Assembly (NCBI GenBank): GCA_038503065.1
Contig: JBCAMK010000011.1
Span: forward strand, 1,426,001 to 1,490,000
Reading direction: 5' to 3'
Length of the DNA: 64,000 bases
From: Paragyromitra xinjiangensis
Taxonomy: Eukaryota > Ascomycota > Pezizomycetes > Pezizales > Discinaceae
In this document: positions 53,290-63,844 of the stretch, in pieces
Position numbering within the stretch: the stretch's first letter is position 1
Layout of the letters: each line of letters begins with the position of its first letter
Notes under the pieces: generated by a model
What the model saw: the letters and a program-made list of their open reading frames with translations, nothing else
Told to the model about the DNA's origin: nothing
Databases searched by the model: none
Position numbers and translations under genes: made by a program

Positions 53290-54802
53290 TCAAGAAGGAC
53301 CTGCTTCATCAGTATCATCCACTTCCTCCGTATCCTTCGCTTTCCCTTTCCCCTTATCCTTCGCTTTCCCCTTATCCTTCGCCTTCCCCTTATCCTTCGC
53401 TTTCTCCTTATCCTCCGCTCCCTTCACTGCAGCCAAGGCTTCGGCAAGTGCCTCAGCTGTAAAATAATCAGGGTCCCCTGACGCAGGTGGCGTATCTGAG
53501 CCATCATACTCTTCCGCAGGCTCCCCCTTGGGGCCCGGGCCATCGTATGGGGCTCGATGAAGGACGACCAGCATCCTCGGAGCGGTTAGACTCTGTATCT
53601 GAGCTAGCCAGCCAGCAACATCTTCATCGTCGGCAAGAATAGTAGAGATTGGGTAAGTCGTAGAAAGCTCTCCAGGAACAGCATCCATAAGGGCTCCTAG
53701 CATCCTTCGAGGAGTACGGCCCACAGGTAATCGCCTCGTGGCTACACGAAGGCACTCGTTAAGGGTAGGAGCACTAATTACGGCAACCCAAGACTTGGTT
53801 AAACCCCAATTGGCCTCAGCCGGTGCTTCCCAGGGATAACGAGTCTCCTTGGTGGAAACCCTCCACCAGGCATCCGGGTCACAGAGTATCACTCGGACTG
53901 CGACTTCCTTGAAACCTGAATCACCCACACGATAGTAAGCATCCTTCAGTCAAACAAATAGAGACCATAAACAGAATCTTACCTTCCACATCTTTTTCCG
54001 TTGCCTTGATCATACCAGTAGCCTCTAGCTCCGCACGGATCTTGGTATCCGTCTGCTGCACCTGATGCAAGCAATCGCGGAGGAGACTCTGCATCGCTTG
54101 ATCTACCTGCTCCTGATCCTCCGCATGCCTTGAGCGGTAGGTTACAATAGAATGGTGCTCTGTTGCCCATGCCGTTAATAACTCCCATGCATCTACGGTA
54201 GGATTAGCAATGCCTCGGATACCATGCATCCTCAAATAGGATACGACATCACTCCGAAGGACGGTATAATGATGAGGATTATCCTCTCTAAACCCAAGGA
54301 GTGGCTTATAGTCAGTGGCTTTCATGAGCTTTTTCTTTGGCGTTTCCTTCTTTGGCGCCTTTTCCTTTATTACCACTTTCTTCGGCGTTTCAGGCTTCTT
54401 TGGAGGTTTTGGGTCCTTCTTCGGAGTCTCCGTATCCTCCTTCGGGGTTTCCGGATCCTCCGATGGTTCCTTAGCTTTGCCTTTACCTTTATCTAAAGCA
54501 GCCATGGAGGGGGATGGAGTCTGTGTATCCTTCTTGGATGTTATAAGTACCTGGTCCAAAAAGAGGCGCCAACCTATATTGTCGGAGGGAGCGGTTGGGA
54601 TATCAGTCCTCCGAGCACGAGGAGTAGGAGTTGAAGAAGTTGGAGTTGAAGGAGCTGCGGCGCGGCGGGCAAATTTTCTTTGTGTATAGTCGTCGCTGCT
54701 GGACGGGCGTTTTCGTTCGTTCGAGGGAGTCTCTGTATCTTTCGCAGGATTCTGAATAGCACTTGGTTCTGGTTCTTGATTTGATTTACTGGGAGTATTC
54801 AC
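53290..54802 (-). CDS. P1 protein of unknown function, two exons, intact
   Basis: Exons 54802-53983 and 53915-53290 with a 67-nt GT-AG intron, giving 481 aa. The N-terminus is Ser/Thr/Pro-rich with basic patches (NERKRPSSS, RKFARRAAAP). Then come PETPKEDTETPKKDPKPP-type Lys/Pro repeats. A middle domain (YKPLLGFREDNPHHYTVLRSDVVSYLRMHGI...NPTVDAWELLTAWATEHHSIVTYRS) follows, then a helix (QEQVDQAMQSLLRDCLHQVQQ). The second exon has VRVILCDPDAWWRV and RRMLGALMDAVPGELS. The C-terminus has repeated KAKDKGK and ends DTDEAGPS. I do not recognise a family. Lys-rich repeats at both ends suggest nucleic-acid contact. It lies beside the DUF6532-like gene on the same strand. Confidence 0.8.
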
Positions 54803-55598
54803 CGCCTATTTATATCAGTATCAACGTATCAAGATACTCCCCACCATGGAGTTTGCTTACCGCCCAACTTGAGCGCTGAATTTCCTCCGCGGAGTCTACT
54901 GCTGATTTGAGGATATTGGGCATCTTGAAACAGTAATATCAAGTTGGTTTAGGAAGGATATATAGTATCGCGAGCTTAGGCAAGCTAGGAGAGAAGGTTG
55001 CAGAGGATGGAGGAGAGCGAGGAGGAAGCTGAAGAGGAAGCTGAAGAGGAGGAGAAGCAGGATTTGTTTGCCCTGGCAGCGTTTATGAGGTCATATGTGA
55101 GGTATTGATAGGATCTGTGCGCAGGCCAACCCTAACCCACCTCGAAACCACTAAGCGACGCCTACACCTCCTATTTTGGGATTAGCCTGCTCCCATATTT
55201 CAACCTCATATCAACACCCCCTGAACTCCAACGAGCAGCAGCAAGAGCTTCCTACCTTTACGAGTAGTAGACTCCTACTCTAGCGACCAATATCACTCCA
55301 CTTCAGCGAGTTACAGCATCCTACTCCTTTCCAGCATCCTACTCCCTCTCAGCGTTCTACTTCTCCTCGGCATTAGCATCCCCGAGGCTGATTTCCAGCG
55401 ATCGCCGCAAATCCTCCACGGGGCAACATTCCGCTCCCGCGCAAGCTCTAGCCTGGATCCTCCCAATAGTGAGCAAATATCCTACTTCCTATCAGCGAGT
55501 GTCAGCATCCTAATTTCTCTTAGCGAGTATTGATATCATACTTTCTCCCGGCAAGGGCATTCTACTGCCAAGCGAGTTCCAGCATCCTTCAAGTTGAT
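54803..55598. other. P1 divergent intergenic region (promoters)
   Basis: 796 bp between the minus-strand unknown gene and the plus-strand transposase. It is rich in CATCCTAC, CAGCATCCTACT and AGCGAGT phrases from about 55310 to 55590, and GAGGAAGCTGAAGAGG copies at 55020-55050. No gene recognised. It probably holds both promoters. Confidence 0.6.
55310..55592 (+). repeat. CATCCTA-rich repeats before the transposase gene
   Basis: Imperfect repeats of about 20-50 bp with the pattern CAGCGAGT(T/G)(A/T)CAGCATCCTA(C/A)T. These are further instances of the ATCCT motif close to the transposase start. Confidence 0.6.
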
Positions 55599-58500
55599 AT
55601 GGAGGTTTCAAGATCCTGTTGCCCACTGTGCCGCCGCACCTACAGCTCAGCTATATCATTACATACCCACATGGCGGATATCCACCCTAAGCATACCTCC
55701 ATCGTATTTGGTCAAGGAGGCTCCCAATCCGAAGAGGATAATCAGGATGGTGCAACAGTTGGTTCATGGCGCAAAAAGAATCCAGACAGTGACTGGGAAG
55801 ATATCTGCTCTGACTCAGAAGGAGGCACATCGTCAAATGGGAGCACTGCAGGCGGAAGTGAGAAGGATGACGAGAATCCTTCCGATACGGAGGATAATGA
55901 CGTAAATACTAGTATAGGGCCCATGCAGCTGTCTGGCCCAGGGGTAATTCAATTTGCCGATGCAGCAGGCTCTTTGGGGGATGTGGAGGATCATCAGGAG
56001 GTTGTCGAATTCCTCCTTTCAAACCCATACACTCCATTTGAGACGGCTTTTGACTTCAAGCTCGCTAGGTGGATGATGGAGAGCGGAATAGCAAAAACCC
56101 GTATCAACGAGTATTTCAACGAGGAGCTCTGTACTCCTGTGCCAGGATTTAGGTCTGCCCATACGATGTACAGACTCCTTGATAGGATAGATCCGGATTT
56201 AGGCCAGGCACACTGGCAGCGAGGGAGTTGTGAAGTCATGGAGGGGATGAGGAAAAGAGTGACGTGGTATTACTTCAGGCCAATACTGGCCTGTATCCAA
56301 TACTTGCTCAAACAGCCGGCATATGCCAAGGATATGGTCTATCGTCCAATCCGAGAATACAACAACAGCGGAGAGAGGATGTATTCTGAGCTGCATACAG
56401 CAGACTGGTGGTGGGAAATACAGGTTAGCTATTCCCTCCTACGTATCCATTATTCTGCTAATTCTCGTGGCTAGGAAAGCTTATCTCGCGGAGCCACAGT
56501 GATTCCAGTCATCTGCGCATCGGATGGCACACATCTTACCAATTTCTCAGGTGACAAGAAGGCTTGGCCAATCTACTTGACGATAGGGAATATCCCTTCT
56601 GAGATTAGAAATAAGCCAACGAATATGGCCATGGTCCTTGTGGCACTCCTCCCGATCCCTCCAAAGTTTACCAAGGACAATTCAATCAATAGGCTCCGCC
56701 GGGAAGCCAATAGGGATATATTGTACGAGGTTCTAAGCATCCTTTTGAAGGATATGAGGGAGGCTGGGATGATCGGAATCCGATTAGCATGTGCGGATGC
56801 TCAGTACCGAATGTGCTATCCAATCCTTTGTGCTTGGATGGCTGACCACGCAGAGCATTGCCAACTCCACAACCTGCAGCAAAACGCCTGCCCAAAGTGC
56901 GAGGTCAGACCAGACCAACTTGGTGAGCTAGTCAGCAGCCCGAAGCGAAACGATAAGGAGTATCAGGAAGTGGCGCAATCCTTCGCCGATACTGAGATCC
57001 TCAGGAATTGGAGTATCTCGTCGAACGAGGGCTGAAAGCGCCATTCAACGTCTTTTGGGGGATGCCACACCTCCCTCGCGCTGGGGACCTTCACAAGCCA
57101 GACCTCCTGCATAATATATATCTCGGTTTATTGAAGCATTTGATGGAGTGGATAGAGAGCTTCCTTGAGAAGCACAAGAGGCAGCAGGCATTTGACGAAG
57201 TCTGGATGTCGATACCCCCCTTCCCAGGCCTGACTAGGCCAACAAAGGCCTATCGAGAGGTCACCCAGTGGCAGGGCAAGGAGATGCGCAATCTTGGCCG
57301 TATCCTTCTCGGAGCGTTTGCAGTTGCGTTGCTCAATCCTTCGAAGGATGAGCTATATCCTTTCAAGCGAGCTATCCTTTGTGTGCGGAGTTTTATCGAT
57401 TTCCACCTTATGGCACAGTATCGGAGCCATACACCTGAAACCTTGCGATATATGGATCAATACCTCGCCGACTTCCACCAGCATAAGGATATCTTCCTAG
57501 AATTCAGAGCTTCGAAGAAAGCAGGCGCCAAGGCACGAGCAACAGTCAAACGCTTGAAGTTATCTCAGGATGCCCGGCATCCTTTTACAGGATCAAGAAA
57601 AAGGCGACTGGAGGATGCTGATAGGCTCGAAAGGAGAGAGCTACTCATTGAAACGCGGCAGGAAGAAAGCCACTTCAACTTTCCAAAGATGCACCTCTTA
57701 ACGCACTTCCATGAGCACGTTAAGCAGTATGGAGGGATCCCCATGTTTTCTACTGAGGCGGGGGAGACAGCACATCGGCAACAGATCAAAGAAGGATATC
57801 GGGCATCCAATAAGAACGATTCGACGAAGCAAATCCTGCACTACTACGCACGTCGACAAGCATTGGGTATGCGTATATTGAACCTCCGGGCCCTTTCGAG
57901 GGATGCTGAGCCTCCTAATTACGAGGATGCTGAGCCTCTCAATCCCGAGCTGCAGGATATTCTTAGGCCTAGACGATCCGAGGTCCAGCATACAGGAGAA
58001 AGGGCATCCCTCCGGCGATTGTGTGGTCGACAAGCAAAGATCTCCCTTCTGCATGACATCATCTCCCAGATCAATATGCCAGATCTACCGGAACGAATAC
58101 TATACTATAGTAGTCAGAATTTGAAGGATGAGCGTCGTCTTGAGGAGGATACAGAGGCTCTTCTCACATACCCAGCTGAGATGTTCTCTCACCTTCGAGT
58201 CCCTGTGCCGAAGTTCCAGCAACCTGAGGAGTTTGAGCTTCATCGTGTGAGATGCACAGGGGAGCGAGCGTTTAGGAGTCAGGCTCCACGGAACGATTGG
58301 GTGTGGGTCCAGGTAGGGGATGAGAGCCAGTTTGGCGCTCTTCGAGGACGCCTTCCAGCCAAAGTGCTTTGCCTCTTCAAGATTCGGGATCCTCATACCC
58401 AGTATACTCATCGGCTAGTCCTTGTGAGGATGCTACGAGCCTTTCCAGGTGGAGGCAGGATTACTGACATCCATGGGATGGTGAGAGTATCTACTAGGCT

Positions 58501-58657
58501 GGCGGACGATCGATTCGTTGTGGGGATAAAGAGTATCATGGGAATAGCACATCTCATTCCCGAGCACCCGGAGCTCCAAGAGAATAATACTAAATGGCTG
58601 GTCAACAACCGAATTGATCTTACAACGTTTAATGAGATCTATACTTTAGAGAATTGA
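55599..58657 (+). CDS. Plavaka-type transposase of P1, one intron, one apparent frameshift
   Basis: Start MEVSRSCCPLCRRTYSS, with a C2H2 finger (CPLC...HTHMADIH, residues 8-28). The frame opens further upstream, but this ATG begins the finger. A GT-AG intron at about 56425-56474 joins WWWEIQ|ESLSRGATVIP. Family signatures are ICASDGTHLTNFSGDKKAWPIYLTIGNI, LACADAQYRMCYPILC and CPKCEVRP, then DLLHNIYLGLLKHLMEW, STEAGETAHRQQIKEGYRASNKND and a long C-terminal domain. The Asp of ASDGT, the Asp of CADAQ and a Glu of TEAGE are likely catalytic residues (inference). At about 57004-57010 the frame changes: EILRN continues as LEYLVERGLK. This could be a 1-nt deletion or an unrecognised intron. The rest is open to 58657. 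Confidence 0.85.
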
Positions 58658-59366
58658 GGATACTGAGTATCCTCGTAGGACCAAGAACGCAGGAATATGT
58701 GTGGATTAAGGAAACTGAGAATCCTCGAGGATTGCGAACTCTACGAACTTGTGCGGAGTGGGCGAAGGATGGGAGAGGCAAAGAATGAGAGTACTAGTAG
58801 GCGTGAGATGGGAGTAGGCGTAGGATGCTTGATATCCTACGTGGCAACACTATCAATCGACTCAAAGAATGTGGGGTAGGCGAAGGATAGGAAAAGGCGA
58901 AGGATAGGAGTAGGCGAAGGATAGGAGTAGGCGAAGGATGTGTGTAGGCAAAGAATGAGAGTCCTAGTAGGCGTGGTATGGGAGTAGGTAGAGGATGCTT
59001 GATATCCTACGTGGCAACACTATCAATTGAACGAATAAAAGAATAGAACCAATCAAATCTGAATATCACGTGCTGAGCTGCAATTACTAAGCAAAACACC
59101 TGAAATTTTGCGGGGAAGAGAAGCATTATCCTCCTAGAGATATGAAGGAGTTGCTAGGCGCTCCACGAGCGTACATCAGTGATGAAGAGCAGCCATTTCC
59201 TCCAGGAGATTAAAAGGAGTCAAAAGGATAAGGTATATCCTCCAGGAGGAAGTAGTAGCGTGACCACTCCTTATGGAGGTCAGGGAGCGCGTAGAGGTCA
59301 GGGAGGAAATTGCCTCCCCGGGAGACATGCCCAAACTCCTGGAGGCGATAATTATTTTTGCTGATG
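58658..59366. other. P1 right subterminal region, no gene
   Basis: Contains GTAGGCGAAGGATAGGA tandem units (58870-58945) and a direct duplication with 170-bp offset (58781 and 58951, both reading AAGAATGAGAGT...GATATCCTACGTGGC). After it come GGAGGTCAGGGA and CTCCTGGAGG motifs up to the right inverted repeat. Confidence 0.8.
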
Positions 59367-62031
59367 AACACAATGGAAAGCAGAAATCAACGAAGCCAAA
59401 AAACACCACTGGCACCAACGTTTATCCACCAACGATCCCAAACAAATCTGGCAGGCCATCAAGCAAACCAATGGCCGCCGTCCTCCCACTACCATCCAAC
59501 CCCTACATAACGCACCTGACTTTGAAGCACAATGCAACGCCTTCAAATCCACTTTCTTCCCACCCATCACTGCCTCTCCCCAGCCACTACCCCAAGATTG
59601 GCTCCCTCCACCCGCATCAGATCAATCCTTCAACACACCACATATCACTCCAGAACTAATCTCCAAACTACTCGCCAAAACCTCCCCCGCATCCGCTCCA
59701 GGACCAGACGGAATCCTTTACCCTCACATACAACATGCACATCAAGCCGCTCCCCTACTCATTCCAAAAATATTCACAGCCGCTCTTAAATTTGGCGCCT
59801 TTCCCAACATATGGAAACAAGCCATCGTCACACCCATACCTAAAGCAGGCAAAGACGATTATTCCAAACCCAACGCCTACCGCCCCATTTCACTATTATC
59901 ATGACTTGGCAAGATTCTTGAACGCATCATTACCAGACAACTAGAAATCGCCGCAATAAATTCAGGGGCAATTAACCACCAACACACAGGTGGGCGCACA
60001 GGAATCTCAGCAATAGATGCCCTACAACAAATCATCACACCATCCCAATCCTGGCTTAACATTCCTGCCACAACAGGACATCAAAAACAATTGCGACCCT
60101 CCATCCTCACCACAGACATCGAAGGAGCCTTCAACTGCGTCATTCATCAGCAAATGACCGCGATCTTTCTCCACTTTAAGTTTCCCACATACCTAATACA
60201 ATGGTACCAGAGCTTCACCACCAATCGCACAATAGCCTTCCGATTTAACAGTATCACAAGCCCAACATCACCCTTTAACAGCGGACTCCCCCAAGGATCC
60301 GCCACTTCCTCCATCGCCTTTACTATATATAGCGCTGCCCTAGACATGGAACCATCCCCCTCCAACCTCACCCACTCCAATACATACATTGATGACAACG
60401 CCATGCTGCAAGCAAGCTTTTGACAAAAATTCGCCACCATGACTCTACAACGTCTTAATTCCAAAATCGAAAGAGACTCACACCTCAACATCCTCTTTTC
60501 TCCGCCAAAAACAGAACTCATGCATCTGAGACTTAGCTCCAGAATCAAAGATCCCACCCCCATTCCTATTACACTCTACAATCAAAGCATTCTACCCACT
60601 GAACAAAATCGCATGCTTGGTCTCATAATCGATCGAAGATTAACCTTCCACCAACACACTCACCACATCGTCGCCTCCCTACTCCAAACCAAAGGAGCTA
60701 TTTATCCTCTCCTCAAATCCATACACCTCACCCCCGCCACAATACATCACATCTTACACATAGTCCACATCCCCAAAATGTTATGGGGCTCCCCCATATG
60801 GTGGACAGGCGCACCCACCATCATAGATAATATCCAACCAGCATACCACAGCCTCGCCCGCCTCATCACGGGCCTCCCCAGATACACCAAAATAACCCAC
60901 CTACTACGAGAAGCCGCCCTACCGCTGCTTAATTTATTATTAGACTACCATTCACAAAAATATGGCATTCGCATTCTAAAAAACAACGCGTACAATCCAG
61001 CCTTCCTCCCCCTACTCAAGCTTCTTCCACAAACCACAGAATACAAAGGAACAGGACTTACAAGAATAGCCTCCCTGCTCCAACCCCTCATCAACAATCA
61101 ACCCCTCGAAAGACCCGAATATTCCTTCCACCCGCCCTTCCTCACAATGAACTCCATACAAATTTCCAAATTCTCCAAACAACAAACAGCCGCGCAACAC
61201 ATCACCTGGACAGGCACACTTGAAAATTCCTGGCTCCTCTATACAGATGGCTCCCTCAATGACAAAGGACACACATCCTCCGCCGCATATATCGCCCACA
61301 TACGATATGGCATCACCACTCAAACTTACACACATTCCTGCGCTCTCGGACACCACGCCAAAAACGAAGACGCCGAAATTCACGCCATACAAGAAGCCTT
61401 AGCTCTCCTGCTCCAACATATTATTTTCCCTAGTCCCATCTATATATGCGTTGATAATCAAAACACCCTAAAGTCACTCGCGGGAGGACCCACACATAAT
61501 AAAGAATACCTATGGCACGCACTTAATGCATGCAATTCACTCCAAAATATAGGATGCTCCATCAATGGAATATGGACCCCCTCCCACACAAAAATTTTTG
61601 GCAACGAGAAAGCCGATCAACTGGCCACACTCGCCCACAACAAACCTCTCTGCCCATGGCACCGCCTCACCCTAGGACATCTTTCACTCCTACCCAAAAA
61701 ACATCTACTCAAATCATCGGCCTCCGACACCTCAGAGCCCATCGCGCTCCATATCGCGCAACACCTCACATCACTATCACGAAAACGCTTTTCTAAACTT
61801 GCGCAGATACGCAATCAGGCACATTTCATCGATCCCACTGGGTTCACCGATCCCTTCACATGCATATGCGGAGAACAGGATGGTTCCTTTCATCGCATCA
61901 TGTCCTGCACATTCAGAAATAAAGAACGACAGGACTTCTTTAAAGATTCAGAACCAAATTGGAATATTTTCTTTTCGTCTAAGTTAAATTTTTCCGAATT
62001 TTTTTCCTATATTAACCTGATAGGGTTATAA

Positions 62032-62243
62032 AATTATCATGCAAATAAGCAGGAAGATGATTGATTTGGGTTTTCTTTTCAGTTTATTTTTTCTCGGTTA
62101 AAATTTTATTATTATTTCCTTTTATTTTTGATTGTTTTAAAAAAGAGATTTGTACAACGGGGAGGATATATTTGTAGTTGGTGGCGGATGAGGCGATATA
62201 CTTTAGTATCAGGGCCGTAGAATTAAAACACTAAACACTAAAC
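62032..62243 (+). other. LINE zeta 3'UTR and tail
   Basis: T-rich 3'UTR, the conserved GAGGCGATATACTTTAGTAT end, then AAAACACTAAACACTAAACA. The eta 5' end follows at once. Confidence 0.85.
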
Positions 62244-62830
62244 ACTAGAGGCAGTATATAACAAGCGATTGCCCACCTCGCTTCTACTTCTCCTCCATCA
62301 TCTCCGACCGCAAACTCAACACCACAAACCATCTCTCCCAGAATCTCACAGAACCAAAAGTCTTTATCTCTTTGGCCTTGTTTATCATCACACCCCACTC
62401 CGCATCTGGGAATTCATCACTCCCATCGCTCCCCTATCAACCTGGCTCCCAATACTCCACCCAGAGTATCGCCATCACCACCCGCAACTCCTGTCCGACT
62501 TGTTTGGGCTGCTACTTCGCCAACGCCAGTTGTTTCGCCCGAATTTCTCTTTTGATTCCTACAGTCCCATCAGTCAGGGGCCCTAATCTACTCCCCATAC
62601 TAGAGGCAGTATATAACAAGCGATTGCCCACCTCGCTTCTACTTCTCCTCCATCATCTCCGACCGCAAACTCAACACCACAAACCATCTCTCCCAGAATC
62701 TCACAGAACCAAAAGTCTTTATCTCTTTGGCCTCGTTTATCATCACACCCCACTCCGCATCTGGGAATTCATCACTCCCATCACTCCCCTATCAACCTGG
62801 CTCCCAATACTCCACCCAGAGTATCGCCAT
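62244..62830 (+). mobile_element. LINE eta: 5' monomers only, cut by P2
   Basis: ACTAGAGGCAGTATATAACA at 62244 and again at 62599, a 355-bp period identical to that of delta. The second monomer is interrupted at GTATCGCCAT by P2. ORF1 and ORF2 of eta, if present, would lie beyond the right window edge. Confidence 0.88.
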
Positions 62831-63560
62831 CATCAGCAAAAATAATTATTTCCTCCCTCAGCTCCAGGAGGCTTGGGATCGTCGGGAGACTCGGGAGACT
62901 CCAGGAGTTTATGTGCCTACCTGGAGGAGCGGTGGATACTCCTCATCCTCCTGGAGACTCCGGGAGCCCACGCCGCCCACTCCACGAGTCTCCCTGGAGA
63001 CGCTGAGGCTCCTCCGGGCGGCTCCATAATGCGCAAGTAATTACTCAATCTCCTGGGGAGAGCAGTCGCATTGCTGCTTTCTTCATGGAGTGTACGATAT
63101 CGAGCTTCCTCCCTGGGAGTGCGGAGGCACAACTACCTTCTCCATGAAGTATGCGATATCGAGCATCCTCCCATGGAGAGCAGCAGCGCGGCTTCGACCT
63201 CCCTGAAGTATGCGACATTCCGCATCCTCCCAAGGAGCGTAGAGGCATGACCATTTTCTCCAAGGAATGCACGGTATCGAGCTTCCTCTTAGGGAGTCGA
63301 TGTCCTTTACTTTACTACTCCATACCGTGGCATTTATCCCTCCCCGAGATATCCTGAATCCTCCTGAACTCTCCATATTCATTAGGGCGTGCCATATTCT
63401 CGCCCAGGACCCTTGCTTCAGACCGAGTTTAAAGCTATTCACATGATATCACTCGGACTTGTGGAATAGAGCATATACGGATTAAAATTACTATTATAGC
63501 GAGAATCTACCAAAATACGATATAGATAATCCTCCGCAAATTGAGACCAACCAAACAAAA

Positions 63561-63840
63561 GATGAAGTGTATCCTCCTAAGCTCCTAACGCTAACCAAAA
63601 GACAGACTAAAAAACGGACCAAAGAAACGATGCAGTGTATCCTCCACGACCCAAAACCAACGACCAACGACCAACGAAAGAAAAGATGCAGTGTATCCTC
63701 CACAGCCCCCAAGACTAACTAAACGACAGACAAAAAAACAGACAAAGGGAAAGAGGCGGTGTATCCTCAGGACTAACGAAAAGACAGACGAATAACGAAC
63801 GAAGAGAAAGATGCAGTGTATCCTCCATAGCTCCAAACAT
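63561..63840 (+). repeat. P2 tandem repeat, GATGCAGTGTATCCTCC units
   Basis: Units begin GATG(C/A)AGTGTATCCTCC and contain CTAAC(C/T)(A/G)AAAGACAGAC, as at 50656-50930 in P1. Confidence 0.85.
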
Positions 63841-63844
63841 CCCC

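Larger units (their letters stand above)
49941..59366. mobile_element. P1: complete Plavaka-type (CACTA-superfamily) transposon, 9,426 bp
   Basis: Bounded by a perfect 19-bp terminal inverted repeat, CATCAGCAAAAATAATTAT, with AA target duplications at 49939-49940 and 59367-59368. Intact LINE copies show the empty site. Inside both ends are CTCCAGGAGG-type short palindromic motifs and longer subterminal repeats. Three genes follow: a minus-strand DUF6532-like gene, a minus-strand gene of unknown function and the plus-strand transposase. All three lie between repeat-rich ends. The motif ATCCTCC/GGAGGAT is dense throughout. It is the likely source of enzyme for elements A-D, N1 and N2. Confidence 0.93.
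48914..62031 (+). pseudogene. LINE zeta ORF2, multiple stops, split by P1
   Basis: Pieces 48914-49940 and 59367-62031. Stops are TAA 49025-49027 (CAA in delta), TAG 49553-49555 (TGG), TGA 59902-59904 (TGT) and TGA 60421-60423 (TCA). A 3-nt deletion follows in LQQRL. The endonuclease is ALQDPW, ADTNLHHTWWYG and NSDHSLI. The RT keeps GLPQGSATSS and YIDDNAML, and RNase H keeps YTDGS, CVDNQN and WTPSHTK. The C-terminal zinc-like CICGEQDGSFHRIMSC is present. P1 interrupts it after KSLLKKLRT, where delta continues QWKTEI. Confidence 0.9.
47142..62243 (+). mobile_element. LINE zeta: decayed full-length copy split by P1
   Basis: Same subfamily as delta and epsilon. Without P1 it would be about 5.7 kb. 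ORF1 is open, ORF2 has at least four in-frame stops. The 3'UTR ends GAGGCGATATACTTTAGTAT, CAGGGCCGTAGAATTAAAAC and two more ACTAAAC units, where eta begins. Confidence 0.92.

Noticed and set aside
39497..62243. Simple tandem duplication or assembly collapse as cause of the LINE arrays
   Set aside because: Copies differ throughout, carry different stops, different insertions (D, P1, C, e1/e2) and different numbers of 5' monomers. Not fully excluded without long reads.
12441..62830. LTR retrotransposons or a virus insertion as an explanation of the RT genes
   Set aside because: No long terminal repeats, protease or integrase. The endonuclease-RT-RNase H order and simple-repeat tails are those of LINEs.
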